From Mesorhizobium sp. AR10 (GTDB lineage Bacteria; Pseudomonadota; Alphaproteobacteria; Rhizobiales; Rhizobiaceae): a DNA stretch of 64,000 nucleotides. The translations under genes were made by a program, and so were the position numbers. The stretch is taken from the NCBI RefSeq assembly GCF_024746795.1, contig NZ_CP080524.1, positions 1,054,001 to 1,118,000 of the forward strand. The letters run 5' to 3'. How positions within the stretch are numbered: the stretch's first letter is position 1; the number at the start of each line of letters is the position of its first letter. Below the pieces are notes generated by a model. The model ran no database searches, was not told where the DNA came from, and saw only the letters and a list, made by a program, of their open reading frames with translations. Below, piece by piece: positions 9,678 to 19,238 of this stretch.

Positions 9678-10394
9678 ATGCGCCCTTCCAAACGCCAATT
9701 CGACGAAATGCGCGCCATCTCCTTCGAGCGTGGCGTCTCCAAGCACGCGGAAGGCTCGTGCCTGGTGAAGTTCGGCGACACGCATGTGCTGTGCACGGCA
9801 AGCCTCGAGGAGAAGGTGCCCGGCTGGATGCGCAATTCCGGCAAAGGCTGGGTGACGGCGGAATACGGCATGCTGCCGCGCTCGACCGGCGAACGCATGC
9901 GCCGCGAAGCCTCCTCCGGCAAGCAGGGCGGCCGCACGCTGGAAATCCAGCGGCTGATCGGCCGCTCGCTACGCGCCGTGGTCGACCTGCAGGCGCTGGG
10001 TGAGCAGCAGATCACCGTCGACTGCGACGTGATCCAGGCCGATGGCGGCACCCGCACCGCCTCGATCACCGGCGGCTGGGTGGCGCTCCACGACTGCCTG
10101 CGCTGGATGGAAGCCCGGCAGATGGCCAGCGTCGCCAAGGTGCTGAAAGACCATGTCGCAGCGATTTCCTGCGGCATCCATGACGGCCAGCCGGTCATCG
10201 ATCTCGATTATGTCGAGGATTCCTCGGCCGGCACCGACGCCAATTTCGTCATGACCGGCAAGGGCGGCATCGTCGAGATCCAGGGTACGGCCGAAGGCGA
10301 ACCTTTTTCCGAGGAGCAGTTCGCCGAGCTCATGGGACTAGCCAAGAAAGGCATCCAACGCCTGGTCAGCCTGCAGCAGATGGCCGTCGCATAG
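9678..10394 (+). CDS. rph: Ribonuclease PH
   Basis: A 238-residue RNase PH, the phosphorolytic 3'-5' exonuclease that trims tRNA 3' ends in the cytoplasm. Typical segments are [12 protein letters not shown] at the N-terminus, [47 protein letters not shown] and [14 protein letters not shown]. The length matches the family. The ATG at 9678 is the only sensible start, though its binding site is weak. The divergent hrcA-rph gap of 179 bases must hold both promoters. Confidence 0.96.
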   Translation: MRPSKRQFDEMRAISFERGVSKHAEGSCLVKFGDTHVLCTASLEEKVPGWMRNSGKGWVTAEYGMLPRSTGERMRREASSGKQGGRTLEIQRLIGRSLRAVVDLQALGEQQITVDCDVIQADGGTRTASITGGWVALHDCLRWMEARQMASVAKVLKDHVAAISCGIHDGQPVIDLDYVEDSSAGTDANFVMTGKGGIVEIQGTAEGEPFSEEQFAELMGLAKKGIQRLVSLQQMAVA

Positions 10395-10418
10395 GCTTTC
10401 AGATGCCGAGCTTGTCCG

Positions 10419-10560
10419 CCCCCCTCTGGCCTGCCGGCCATCTCCCCCTCAAGGGGGGAGATTGGGTGTCGCCAATAACCGGCGTTGCAGAATGGCTGCC
10501 GACGACGAAACTGCCAATCTCCCCCCTTGAGGGGGAGATGCCTGGCAGGGCAGAGGGGGG
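10419..10560. repeat. Interspersed palindromic repeat, family A, copy 1
   Basis: The element begins CCCCCCTCTGGCCTGCC and ends GGCAGGGCAGAGGGGGG, so its ends are inverted repeats. Each end also carries an inner hairpin (TCTCCCCC... / ...GGGGGAGA). A second full copy lies at 34140-34294 and a half copy at 47371-47398. This is the structure of RIME-like intergenic elements of rhizobia. It fills the gap between rph and the VOC gene. Confidence 0.85.
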
Positions 10561-10566
10561 TGCCTG

Positions 10567-10977
10567 GTGACTCCCTCGGCAATTCTGGAATCGGCCCTCT
10601 ACGTCACCGATTTGGCTGCCGCCGAGGCCTTCTACTCCGACGTGCTCGGGCTCGATCTCTTGGGCAAGGTCGACGGCAGGCATCTCTTCTTCCGTTGCGG
10701 GAACGGCGTGCTGCTGGTCTTCAACGCCGAGGCGACCAAGGTTCCGCCGGCGCCGGACGCCCGGCTGAAAGTGCCGCCACACGGCACGGTCGGCGACGGC
10801 CATCTTTGCTTTGCGGCAAGTGCTGCCGAGATCGTGCGCTGGAAAGCGCATCTGGAGGCGAGGAACATCGACATCGAAAGTGAGTTCGAATGGCCGCAAG
10901 GCGGCCGCTCGATCTATTTTCGCGATCCGTCCGGCAATTCGCTTGAATTCGCCGAACCGAGAATCTGGGGTCTTTGA
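10567..10977 (+). CDS. Glyoxalase/bleomycin-resistance (VOC) family protein
   Basis: A 136-residue single VOC domain with two beta-alpha-beta-beta-beta modules. Recognisable parts are [19 protein letters not shown] at the start and [16 protein letters not shown] at the end; the final Glu and internal His residues are typical metal ligands. The GTG start at 10567 lies directly after repeat A copy 1, whose terminal G-run would serve as the ribosome binding site. Its stop overlaps the ATG of rdgB (TGATG), so the genes are coupled. The substrate is unknown. Confidence 0.85.
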   Translation: MTPSAILESALYVTDLAAAEAFYSDVLGLDLLGKVDGRHLFFRCGNGVLLVFNAEATKVPPAPDARLKVPPHGTVGDGHLCFAASAAEIVRWKAHLEARNIDIESEFEWPQGGRSIYFRDPSGNSLEFAEPRIWGL

Positions 10978-11669
10978 TGCAGTCGCCAAATCTTCAGTCG
11001 CCAAATGTTCATTCGCTTGACGGGAAAAAGATCGTCGTCGCCAGCCACAATGAAGGCAAGCTGCGCGAATTCGCCGACCTGATGGCGCCGTTCGGCATAG
11101 AAGCGAAGTCAGCGAAGGAATACGGCCTGCCGGAGCCGGACGAGACCGGCACCACCTTCGAGGAGAATGCCTATATCAAGGCGCTGGCCGCGGCCAAGGC
11201 AACCGGTCTGCCGGCGCTGTCGGACGATTCCGGCCTGTGCGTCGATGCGCTCGACGGGGCGCCGGGCGTCTACACCGCCAACTGGGCCGAAACCCTGGAC
11301 GGGTCCCGCGACTTCGGCATGGCCATGCAACGCACGGAAGTGGCGCTGCAGGAAGTCGGCGCGGTTGATCCGACACAGCGCACGGGCCGCTTCGTCGCTG
11401 TCATCTGCCTGGCCTTTCCCGACGGCGCGGCCGAATATTTTCGTGGCGAGGCCGAGGGCACGCTGGTGTGGCCGCCGCGCGGCGAACTTGGCTTCGGCTA
11501 CGACCCGGTGTTCCTGCCCAACGGTTTCGAAAAAACCTTCGGCGAGATGAGCGCGGAGGAAAAACACGGCTGGAAGCCCGGCCAGCCGACGGCGCTGTCG
11601 CACCGCGCCCGCGCCTTCCAGAAATTCGCGCAAGCACGATTGAATCTGGCCAGATTGGTCTCGGAATGA
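10977..11669 (+). CDS. rdgB: XTP/dITP diphosphatase (non-canonical purine NTP pyrophosphatase)
   Basis: A 230-residue Ham1/RdgB enzyme that hydrolyses XTP, ITP and dITP to keep deaminated purines out of DNA and RNA. Motifs are [13 protein letters not shown] near residue 20, [16 protein letters not shown] near residue 80, [11 protein letters not shown] and [10 protein letters not shown] near the C-terminus. The ATG overlaps the VOC stop (TGATG); the stop overlaps hemW (ATGA). The first 12 residues include a short direct repeat (QSPN twice) and are not conserved-looking, so the functional start could be slightly downstream. Confidence 0.94.
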   Translation: MQSPNLQSPNVHSLDGKKIVVASHNEGKLREFADLMAPFGIEAKSAKEYGLPEPDETGTTFEENAYIKALAAAKATGLPALSDDSGLCVDALDGAPGVYTANWAETLDGSRDFGMAMQRTEVALQEVGAVDPTQRTGRFVAVICLAFPDGAAEYFRGEAEGTLVWPPRGELGFGYDPVFLPNGFEKTFGEMSAEEKHGWKPGQPTALSHRARAFQKFAQARLNLARLVSE

Positions 11670-12830
11670 CCCTGCAGCTCGACCGAGCCCCTGGCTTCGG
11701 CGTTTACATCCATTGGCCGTTCTGCGCAGCCAAGTGCCCGTATTGCGACTTCAACAGCCATGTCCGCCACCAGCCGGTCGACCAGGAGCCGTTTTGCAAG
11801 CGCCTTCGAAACGGAGCTGGCGACGATGCGGGAACGCACCGGGCCACGCGAAGTGACCAGCATTTTTCTTGGCGGCGGCACGCCGTCGCTGATGGAGCCG
11901 GAAACGGTGGCGACGGTGCTCAACGCGGTGGCGAAGAACTGGTCGGTGCCCGCCGGCATCGAGGTGACGCTGGAAGCCAACCCCTCATCGGTCGAGGCCG
12001 AGCGCTTTCGCGGCTACCGCGCGGCCGGCGTCAACCGGGTGTCGCTCGGCGTGCAGGCGCTGAACGACAAGGATTTGCGCTTCCTCGGCCGGCTGCATAA
12101 TGTCGACGAGGCGCTGCATGCGATTGGTCTCGCGCGCGAAATCTTTCCACGGCTGTCCTTCGACCTGATCTATGCCCGGCCCGACCAAACGCCGGAAGCG
12201 TGGCAGGCAGAGCTCGAACAGGCGATCGGCCACGCCGCCGACCATCTGTCGCTCTATCAACTGACCATCGAGGAAGGCACGCCGTTCCACGCGCTGCACG
12301 CGGCGAAGAAATTCGCCATTCCCGACAATGACCACGCCGCCGACCTCTACGCGCTGACACAGGAGATTACCGCTGCGCACGGGCTGCCGGCCTACGAGAT
12401 TTCGAACCACGCCAGGCCGGGCGCGGAAAGCCGGCACAACCTGACCTACTGGCGCTATGGCGAATATGTCGGCGTCGGTCCCGGCGCGCATGGCCGCTTC
12501 ATCGAGAATGGCCGCCGCGTGGTGACGATCGCGGAAAGAATGCCGGAGACCTGGGCCAATCTGGTCGAGGCCAAGGGCCATGGCGTGACCGGCGGCGAGA
12601 TCCTGACCCGCTCGGAAGAGGCCGACGAGTTCCTGCTGATGGGGCTGCGGCTGGCCGAGGGCATCGACCTTTCCCGCTACGAGGCGTTTTCCGGACGCGG
12701 CCTGTCGACGGCGCGGCTGTCGGTGCTGCAGGACGAAGGGCTGGTGGCGCCGATCGGCAATGCACGGCTCCGCGCCACGGCCGCCGGCATGATCGTGCTC
12801 GATGCGGTGGTGGCGGACCTGGCGCGGTAA
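11666..12830 (+). pseudogene. hemW: HemW-like radical SAM protein, interrupted by an apparent +1 frameshift
   Basis: The ATG at 11666 overlaps the rdgB stop (ATGA) and opens with YIHWPFCAAKCPYCDF, the HemW radical-SAM cluster C20-x3-C24-x2-C27. After about residue 40 (VDQEP) this frame becomes nonsense. The rest of HemW (RFASAFETELATMRER, IFLGGGTPSLM, YWRYGEYVGVGPGAH, to the stop at 12830) continues in another frame. Removing one C from the CC at 11789-11790 restores one frame of about 387 residues. HemW is the heme chaperone once called an oxygen-independent coproporphyrinogen III oxidase. As written, the iron-sulfur motif and the body are separated. A sequencing error is equally possible. 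Confidence 0.88.
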
Positions 12831-12964
12831 GCAAGCAAACTTTGTCCGCGCCAAGGCTCCTCCTCGCGGGCGCGTTGCAGCCAATCTCCAAGTCTGCGGA
12901 TTGCACTTCAGGAAGCGTGCGTTTCGCGGTATCTCGGTTGAGACCCCATGCGCGAGGCCACCGA

Positions 12965-13402
12965 ATGAACCTGACCGTTTCCTCCTGGCAATTCTGGGCG
13001 CTGTTGTCGGCAACCTTCGCCGCGCTGACGGCGATCTTCGCCAAAGTCGGCATCGAGAACATCAATTCCGATTTCGCCACCTTCATCCGCACGATCATCA
13101 TTCTTGTCGTGCTCGGCGGCATCCTCGCAGCCAGCGGCCAGTTCCAACCGCTCGGATCGATCGCGGGAAAAACCTGGCTTTTCCTCGGCCTGTCCGGACT
13201 GGCGACCGGAGCCTCGTGGCTCTGCTACTTCCGCGCACTGAAAATTGGCAATGCGGCGCAGGTCGCGCCGATCGACAAGTTAAGCGTCGTGCTTGTGGCG
13301 GTGTTTGGCGCGGTCTTTCTCGGCGAGCGACTCTCCGGCGCGAACTGGCTTGGCGTTGCCCTTATCGCGGCGGGCGCGGTGCTGGTCGCTTATCGGGGTT
13401 AG
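12965..13402 (+). CDS. EamA/DMT-type small membrane transporter
   Basis: A 145-residue hydrophobic protein with about five transmembrane segments, a single EamA (drug/metabolite transporter) unit. Typical features are FWALLSATFAALTAIFAKVG at the start and GERLSGANWLGVALIAAGAVLVAY at the end. Single-unit members usually work as dimers. The ATG at 12965 follows GCGAGG. An in-frame extension back to 12842 has no hydrophobic or conserved character. The substrate is unknown. Confidence 0.85.
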   Translation: MNLTVSSWQFWALLSATFAALTAIFAKVGIENINSDFATFIRTIIILVVLGGILAASGQFQPLGSIAGKTWLFLGLSGLATGASWLCYFRALKIGNAAQVAPIDKLSVVLVAVFGAVFLGERLSGANWLGVALIAAGAVLVAYRG

Positions 13403-13475
13403 TGGCGCGCCATCCCGGGCATTCTTCGTTTCAAGACGGGTGATGAAAATATCGAAGCGATTGGGCATCGTCTGG

Positions 13476-13673
13476 TCAGTGCTCCATCGTGCTGCCGGTG
13501 TCGGTCGAAGGGTCGATTTCAAGCTTGCTTGCTGTCGACGGACGGCGCAGGGGCGGTTTTTTGGCCTGGCGGTCATCGGCCTTGGCAGGCCGGCTCTTGG
13601 CCTTAGGCGCAGCGAAGCGCTTGCGGCCGGCATAATAGGGCTCGAAAACGTCCTGTATCTTCAGGCTGTCCAT
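13476..13673 (-). CDS. Small basic protein of unknown function
   Basis: A 65-residue protein beginning MDSLKIQDVFEPYYAGRKRF, followed by a Lys/Arg/Pro/Ala-rich low-complexity tail. The ATG at 13673 is preceded by an unusually strong GGAGGAGGACAGG site, which supports a real gene. I do not recognise the family. The conserved-looking part is the first 20 residues; the tail is probably disordered and could bind nucleic acid or acidic partners. It converges on the EamA gene and diverges from rsmI. Confidence 0.6.
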   Translation of the reverse strand: MDSLKIQDVFEPYYAGRKRFAAPKAKSRPAKADDRQAKKPPLRRPSTASKLEIDPSTDTGSTMEH

Positions 13674-13831
13674 CCTGTCCTCCTCCCGAGTCTCAGGCAT
13701 AAATTCGCCGGCCACGGTTTCGTTCCCCACTGTGGCAAAGGCATGGCGGTCGCATTGCTTCGAAGTCACGTTTTGCAACACTTGGGGGGCACGTTTTGCA
13801 ACCGGGCGTGCGCCGTGCCAAAAAGGGCGAA

Positions 13832-14773
13832 ATGGAGAGGGTCTTGGTGACCGGTGATACGGCAAAACGCAGCTATGTGATCGGCCAGACCGAGATTTCA
13901 GTCCGGCCGCTCGAGCCGGCGCTCTATCTGGTGGCGACGCCGATCGGCAATCTCTCCGACATCACGCTGCGGGCGCTGGAAACGCTGGCCGCCGCCGACA
14001 TCGTCGCCTGTGAGGACACACGGGTTTCGCGCGTGCTGCTCGACCGCTACGGCATCCGCCGCCGCACCACCGCCTATCACGAGCACAATGCCGGCGAGGC
14101 CGGGCCAAAGCTAATCGCGGCCCTGCAGGCCGGGCAGAGCGTGGCGCTGATCTCGGACGCCGGCACGCCGCTGATCTCCGATCCCGGCTACCGCCTGGTC
14201 GGCGAAGCGATCGACCACGGCATCCGCGTGGTGCCGATCCCCGGTCCGTCTGCGCCGCTTGCGGCGTTGACGGCATCCGGCCTGCCCTCCGACGCCTTCC
14301 TGTTCGCCGGGTTTTTGCCGGTGAAGACAGGACAGCGGCTGACACGGCTGGAAACGCTGAAAACCGTTCCGGCGACGCTGATTTTTTTCGAGTCGCCTCG
14401 CCGGTTGGCCGAGACGCTTGTCGCGATGGTCGAGGCGCTGGGCGGCGAGCGGAAAGCCGCGATCGGCCGTGAATTGACCAAGGCTTTCGAGGAGATGCGG
14501 ACGGGAACGCTGCAGGTTCTGGCCGACCACTATGCGGCCGCCGATACGCCGAAGGGCGAGATCGTCATCTGTGTCGGCCCGGCCGAAGCCAAGGCCGAAG
14601 AACCGGCCGATATCGACCGGCTGCTGTTGTCGCTCGCTGCCGAGATGCCGGCCTCGAAGGCGGCGGCGGAAGCTGCCAAGATGACCGGCGGCCAGAAACA
14701 GGCGCTCTACCGGCGGCTGCTCGAGCTTAGGGATGCCCTTGGGGACAACCTCGCGGAAAGCAGCGGTGGCTGA
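13832..14773 (+). CDS. rsmI: 16S rRNA (cytidine(1402)-2'-O)-methyltransferase
   Basis: A 313-residue SAM-dependent methyltransferase of the tetrapyrrole methylase fold that 2'-O-methylates C1402 of 16S rRNA. Motifs include [59 protein letters not shown] and FFESPRRL. I placed the start at the ATG at 13832; an upstream in-frame TTG at 13796 is also possible and neither has a strong binding site. It overlaps the next gene, yraN, so the two form an operon. Confidence 0.93.
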   Translation: MERVLVTGDTAKRSYVIGQTEISVRPLEPALYLVATPIGNLSDITLRALETLAAADIVACEDTRVSRVLLDRYGIRRRTTAYHEHNAGEAGPKLIAALQAGQSVALISDAGTPLISDPGYRLVGEAIDHGIRVVPIPGPSAPLAALTASGLPSDAFLFAGFLPVKTGQRLTRLETLKTVPATLIFFESPRRLAETLVAMVEALGGERKAAIGRELTKAFEEMRTGTLQVLADHYAAADTPKGEIVICVGPAEAKAEEPADIDRLLLSLAAEMPASKAAAEAAKMTGGQKQALYRRLLELRDALGDNLAESSGG

Positions 14774-15143
14774 GCGCCCGGCCGCCAGCCGCCAAAAGGC
14801 CTATCGGCGCGGCCATCGCGGCGAATGGCTGGCGGCAGCGGCGCTGATGCTGAAAGGCTACCGGATTCTGGCCCGCCGCTATCGCACCAAGCTCGGCGAG
14901 ATCGACCTGATCGCGCGGCGCGGCAATCTGGTGCTGTTCGTCGAGGTCAAGGCGCGGCGCACGCTGATCGAGGCGATGGAGGCTATCGCCCACGAATCGG
15001 AGCGCCGCATCGAGGGCGCCGCCGATCTGTGGCTGATGCGGCAGCGCGACTACGGCAAACTGTCGATGCGTTTCGACATGGTGGCGGTGCTGCCCTGGCG
15101 CTGGCCGGTGCATGTCGAGAATGTGTTTTATGGGCGGAACTAG
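14766..15143 (+). CDS. yraN: UPF0102 (YraN) family nuclease-like protein
   Basis: A 125-residue member of UPF0102, which has a restriction-endonuclease-like fold. The putative active site is visible as GEIDLIARR followed by [10 protein letters not shown] (Asp, then Glu-x-Lys). The [11 protein letters not shown] segment near the N-terminus is typical. I chose the GTG at 14766, overlapping the rsmI stop by 8 bases and giving the usual family length; an in-frame ATG at 14733 would add 11 residues. The position after rsmI is the classical one. The physiological role is not settled. Confidence 0.88.
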   Translation: MAERPAASRQKAYRRGHRGEWLAAAALMLKGYRILARRYRTKLGEIDLIARRGNLVLFVEVKARRTLIEAMEAIAHESERRIEGAADLWLMRQRDYGKLSMRFDMVAVLPWRWPVHVENVFYGRN

Positions 15144-15235
15144 GTCGGCTCCCGGCAGGCCTTTAAGGCGTTGCCAAGTCTTCAGACAATGACGGTTTGC
15201 TTTGTGGAGACGAGCCAATCGCCGAAGATGGCGCC

Positions 15236-15403
15236 GCCCCTCATCGCCCTGCCGGGCACTTCTCCCCGTATAGTGACGGGGAGAAGGGGCTGGCCGCAAC
15301 CTCGGCGCGCTTCTTGCAACGCTGGTGATTGGCGAAACCGCCGATGACAGCGTCCCTCTCCCGTCGCTATACGGGAGAGGATGCCGGCAGGCAGGTGAGG
15401 GGC
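15236..15403. repeat. Interspersed palindromic repeat, family B, copy 1
   Basis: The ends are inverted (GCCCCTCATCGCCCTGCC... / ...GGCAGGTGAGGGGC). Inner hairpins are built on CTCCCCGTATAGTGACGGGGAG and CTCCCGTCGCTATACGGGAG, each split here at its loop. An inverted second copy lies at 62760-62925, and homology extends a few bases beyond the ends (CAGCGCAAA). It occupies most of the 310-base gap between yraN and uppP; nothing else was seen there. Confidence 0.85.
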
Positions 15404-15453
15404 AGCGCAAATGCCCAGTGAGGTACCAATTCAAACTGAAAACGTGCCCGAGG

Positions 15454-16260
15454 TTAGCCCCAGATCATCAGCGCCACCAGACCGACGCTGCCGACGACCA
15501 GCCGCCACCAGCCGAACAGCGCAAAGCCGTGGCGCGAGACGTAGTCGAGCAGGAAGCGGACGACGATCAGCGCGGTGACGAAGGCGGCGACGAAGCCGAT
15601 GGCGATGATCGGCAGATCGGCTGATGTCAGCACATTGCGGTTCTTGAACAGGTCGAAGGCGAAGGCGCCGACCATGGTCGGTATGGCGAGGAAGAAGGAG
15701 AATTCCGCCGCCGCCCGCTTGTCGACCCCTAGGAGCAACGCGCCGACGACGGTCGAACCGGAACGCGAGGTGCCGGGGATCAGCGACAGGCACTGGAAAA
15801 GTCCGATCTGCAGATAGAGCCTGGTCGGAAAGCGCTCCACGTCGCGGTAGACCGGCTGCAGCTTCATGCGGTCGACAGCCAACAGGATGACGCCACCGAT
15901 GATCAGCATGATGCAGATCAGCCGCGGCGATTCGAACAGCACCGTCTTGATGAAATCATGCGCCAGCGCGCCGAGGATGGCCGCCGGCAGGAAGGCGATG
16001 AGGATGCCGAGGACGAAATGCCGCGTCAGCCGGTCGCGCGGAAAGTCGATCAGCATTTGCCACAGGCGGCGGAAATAGACGCTGAGGATCGCCAGGATGG
16101 CGCCGAGCTGGATCAGGATCTCGAAAGCCTTGCCGGTCGAGTGGAAGCCGAGGAAGTGGCCGGCAAGCAAGATATGACCGGTCGACGAGACCGGAATGAA
16201 CTCGGTCAGGCCCTCGAGCATACCGAGCAGCAGCGCTTCAACGATGGTGTGGCTATCCAT
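15454..16260 (-). CDS. uppP: Undecaprenyl-diphosphatase (BacA/UppP)
   Basis: A 268-residue polytopic membrane enzyme that dephosphorylates undecaprenyl diphosphate to recycle the lipid carrier of peptidoglycan and other envelope polymers. Catalytic motifs are intact: E16-GLT-E20, followed by FIPVSSTGH with H29, and PGTSRSG at residues 162-168. About eight hydrophobic segments are visible and the length is standard. Overexpression of this family gives bacitracin resistance. It stands alone, facing the family B repeat at its 3' end. Confidence 0.96.
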   Translation of the reverse strand: MDSHTIVEALLLGMLEGLTEFIPVSSTGHILLAGHFLGFHSTGKAFEILIQLGAILAILSVYFRRLWQMLIDFPRDRLTRHFVLGILIAFLPAAILGALAHDFIKTVLFESPRLICIMLIIGGVILLAVDRMKLQPVYRDVERFPTRLYLQIGLFQCLSLIPGTSRSGSTVVGALLLGVDKRAAAEFSFFLAIPTMVGAFAFDLFKNRNVLTSADLPIIAIGFVAAFVTALIVVRFLLDYVSRHGFALFGWWRLVVGSVGLVALMIWG

Positions 16261-16421
16261 GGCAACCTCGGCATTCGTGTGAGGGCTTGCAAAAGGGCTT
16301 GCTTGTCATGGCGCGGAAGTCACCCTATAGGTCGCAGCACCCTGACAGCCCGCTGATGCGGGCGGCCAAGACTTACCGGCGCCGCCGGCGATCCGCCAGT
16401 GCGCCTTTTTATCGCGGGACC

Positions 16422-17114
16422 ATGCTGACGCTTTTCCACCACCCGATGTTTGCCACCTGCCGCTTCGTTCGCCTCGCCTTTGGCGAGTATGGCGAGGAGC
16501 TGGCGCTGATCGAAGAAAAGCCGTGGACGCGGCGCAAGGAGTTCCTGGCGCTGAACCCGGCGGGAACCTTGCCGATCCTGCTTGCCGAGGGCGACGTGCC
16601 GATCGTCGGCGCCATGGTCATCGCCGAATATCTCGACGAGACGCGCGGCGTGCTCAAGCGCGACAAGCGGCTGTTCGCCGAGGACCCGATGGAGCGCGCC
16701 GAAATCCGGCGGCTGACCGACTGGTATCTCAACAAGGCCGAAGGCGAGGTGACCCGGCATCTGGTGCGCGAGCGCGTGCTGAAGCCGGTCATGCCGGAAA
16801 CGGCGGGCGGTGGCTCGCCCGATTCGGCGGCGATCCGCGCAGCGCGCGCCAACATCCGCCAGCACATGAAATATACCAACTGGCTGGCCGGCACGCGCCA
16901 TTGGCTGGCCGGCAACAGGGTGACTTATGCCGATCTGGCGGCAGCGGCGACGCTGTCGGTGCTGGATTACCTCGGCGAGGTCGACTGGCGCGAACACTCA
17001 GCGGCGCGCGAATGGTACACGCGGGTGAAATCGCGGCCATCGTTCCGGCCACTGCTGTCCGACAGGGTGCGCGGCCTGTCGCCGGTATCGCATTATGCGG
17101 ACCTCGATTTCTGA
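16422..17114 (+). CDS. Glutathione S-transferase family protein
   Basis: A 230-residue GST. It opens [20 protein letters not shown], where a Cys/Ser-type N-terminal site may be present, followed by [13 protein letters not shown] and a helical domain with [22 protein letters not shown]. The ATG at 16422 follows GGGA. The open frame extends to 16287, but that part is Arg-rich and lacks the fold. Its end overlaps queG by 20 bases, so these and the next gene form an operon. Confidence 0.9.
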   Translation: MLTLFHHPMFATCRFVRLAFGEYGEELALIEEKPWTRRKEFLALNPAGTLPILLAEGDVPIVGAMVIAEYLDETRGVLKRDKRLFAEDPMERAEIRRLTDWYLNKAEGEVTRHLVRERVLKPVMPETAGGGSPDSAAIRAARANIRQHMKYTNWLAGTRHWLAGNRVTYADLAAAATLSVLDYLGEVDWREHSAAREWYTRVKSRPSFRPLLSDRVRGLSPVSHYADLDF

Positions 17115-18255
17115 CGCCTCAAAACTGCGCGCGCTGATCGACCGCGAGGCGCGGCGCGCCGGTTTCGATGCGGTTGCCGTCACCACGCCCGACGCGATCC
17201 CGCTGGCGCCGGGCCGGCTCGCCGAATTCGTCGCCGACGGTTTTCACGGCTCGATGGACTGGATCGCCGAAACGCTGGAGCGGCGGGGCGAACCGACGGC
17301 GCTGTGGCCGCAGGTTCGCTCGATCATCGTGCTTGCGATGAATTACGGACCGGACCACGACCCGCGTGCAGTCCAGGCAAAGCGCGAGCGTGGCGCGATC
17401 TCGGTCTATGCGCAGAACCGCGACTATCACGACGTGATGAAAGGCCGGCTGAAGGAGATCGCCGGCAAGATCGTGGCGCGTGCCGGCGGTGACGTAAAAG
17501 TGTTCGTCGACACCGCCCCGGTGATGGAAAAGCCGCTGGCCGAAGCCGCCGGGCTCGGCTGGCAAGGCAAGCACACCAATCTGGTCAGTCGCGAGCACGG
17601 CTCCTGGCTGTTCCTCGGCACCATCTTCACCACGGCCGAACTGGTGCCCGATACTGCCGAGGACGATCATTGCGGCTCCTGCCACGCCTGCCTCGACGCC
17701 TGCCCAACCGATGCCTTTCCAGCGCCCTACCGGCTCGATGCGCGGCGCTGCATCTCCTATCTCACCATTGAGAACAAGGGGCCGATCCCGCATGAATTCC
17801 GCGAAAAGATCGGCAACCGCATCTATGGCTGTGACGACTGCCTCGCCGCCTGCCCATGGAACAAGTTCGCCCAAGCCGCGTCGGAGGCGAAGCTTGCCGC
17901 GCGCGACGATCTGCGCGAGCCGCCGCTCGCCGATCTGTTGCAACTGGACGACGCTGCCTTCCGGTCCTTCTTCACGGGATCGCCGATCAAGCGCATCGGC
18001 CGCGACCGCTTTGTCCGCAATGTGCTGATTGCCGCCGGCAATTCCGGTGATTTGTCGTTGGCCGGCACCATTCGGACACTGATCGGCGATGCCTCGCCGC
18101 TGGTGCGGGGGGCGGCGGTGTGGGCGTTGTCACGACTGGTGCCGGATTCGGAATTCGCTGAACGTGCCATTGCTGCCCTGAAAACAGAGAGCGACGAGGC
18201 TGTGAAAAACGAATGGCTTCTGGCGCTGCCAAACCCAATCGAGTCGCATGCATGA
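17095..18255 (+). CDS. queG: Epoxyqueuosine reductase
   Basis: A 386-residue iron-sulfur protein that performs the last step of queuosine synthesis, reducing epoxyqueuosine in tRNA. Two ferredoxin-type cysteine clusters are seen ([16 protein letters not shown] and [13 protein letters not shown]), after a cobalamin-binding-type N-terminal domain containing [11 protein letters not shown] and [17 protein letters not shown]. The C-terminal 100 residues resemble HEAT-like repeats, as in the full-length family. Coding overlaps link it to the GST gene and, via ATGA, to the downstream epimerase. Confidence 0.95.
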   Translation: MRTSISDASKLRALIDREARRAGFDAVAVTTPDAIPLAPGRLAEFVADGFHGSMDWIAETLERRGEPTALWPQVRSIIVLAMNYGPDHDPRAVQAKRERGAISVYAQNRDYHDVMKGRLKEIAGKIVARAGGDVKVFVDTAPVMEKPLAEAAGLGWQGKHTNLVSREHGSWLFLGTIFTTAELVPDTAEDDHCGSCHACLDACPTDAFPAPYRLDARRCISYLTIENKGPIPHEFREKIGNRIYGCDDCLAACPWNKFAQAASEAKLAARDDLREPPLADLLQLDDAAFRSFFTGSPIKRIGRDRFVRNVLIAAGNSGDLSLAGTIRTLIGDASPLVRGAAVWALSRLVPDSEFAERAIAALKTESDEAVKNEWLLALPNPIESHA

Positions 18256-19154
18256 GCGAAAAGCAGTTTTTCATTTTCGGCGCCGGCTATTCGGGCAAGG
18301 TTTTTGCCCGCGCCAACACCGATTCCGCGACGACCATTTTCGGTACGACGCGCTCGCCGGAAAAATTCGAGGCGCTGCGGCAAGCCGGCGTCGAACCGGT
18401 GCGCTTCGACGGCGCGCTGACGCCGGAAATCGGCGACGCATTGAAGACGACGACCCATCTGATCATCTCGGTCGCTCCGGAAGAAGCCGGCGATCCCGTG
18501 CTGAATGCCGCCCGCGCGGCGGTCGTGGCGGACATGCCGGCACTCGAATGGATCGCCTATCTCTCCACCGTCGGCGTCTATGGTGATCATGGCGGCGCCT
18601 GGGTGGACGAGACCGCCGAATGCCGGCCGGTGTCGAAGCGCTCGGTCATGCGGGTGGCCGCCGAGCAGGACTGGCTGAGACTCGGCCAGGACATCGACCG
18701 TCCCGTCGCGATCCTGCGCCTGTCAGGCATTTATGGTCCCGGCCGCAATGCCCTGGTCAATCTGGAAAACGGCACCGCAAGACGGCTGGTCAAGCCGGAC
18801 CAGGTGTTCAACCGCATCCACTGCGACGACATTGCCGGTGCGCTCCGGCATCTGGCCGCAAACAATAGCGGCGGCATCTTCAACGTCACCGACGATCTGC
18901 CGGCGCCGCCGCAGGATGTCGTCGCCTATGCCGCTTCGCTGATGGGTGCCACACCGCCGCCGGAAATTCCGTTCGAGACCGCCCAACTTTCGCCCATGGC
19001 GCGGTCCTTCTATGGCGAGAACAAGCGCGTCGCCAACGCGGCGATCAAGGCCGCGGGCTATCGCTTCCGCTTTCCCGACTACCGCAGGGCGCTCGACCAT
19101 CTATGGGCTGACGGCAACTGGCGCGACGGCGATCCGCGTAGCCCGATGAGGTGA
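18252..19154 (+). CDS. NAD(P)-dependent epimerase/SDR-like protein
   Basis: A 300-residue Rossmann protein of the extended SDR type. The dinucleotide site is [14 protein letters not shown] near the N-terminus. The usual central segment is [13 protein letters not shown], with Ser/Thr and Tyr in positions expected for the catalytic residues, followed by [11 protein letters not shown]. The start overlaps the queG stop (ATGA at 18252). Family members act on nucleotide sugars or unknown substrates; the short, YeeZ-like form here has no assigned substrate. Confidence 0.85.
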   Translation: MSEKQFFIFGAGYSGKVFARANTDSATTIFGTTRSPEKFEALRQAGVEPVRFDGALTPEIGDALKTTTHLIISVAPEEAGDPVLNAARAAVVADMPALEWIAYLSTVGVYGDHGGAWVDETAECRPVSKRSVMRVAAEQDWLRLGQDIDRPVAILRLSGIYGPGRNALVNLENGTARRLVKPDQVFNRIHCDDIAGALRHLAANNSGGIFNVTDDLPAPPQDVVAYAASLMGATPPPEIPFETAQLSPMARSFYGENKRVANAAIKAAGYRFRFPDYRRALDHLWADGNWRDGDPRSPMR

Positions 19155-19238
19155 TCGAAGTGGCGCGCGCGGCGTGATATGATTCGGCCAGTGGTCGCCT
19201 TTCGGGCATAGTTCAGGGAATGCGGAGGGGTCCGGTTC

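Noticed and set aside
11760..12830. A stand-alone 356-residue HemW-like gene with its own ATG at 11760
   Set aside because: It would lack the radical-SAM cysteines, which are present just upstream in another frame and coupled to rdgB. A frameshift explains the picture better.
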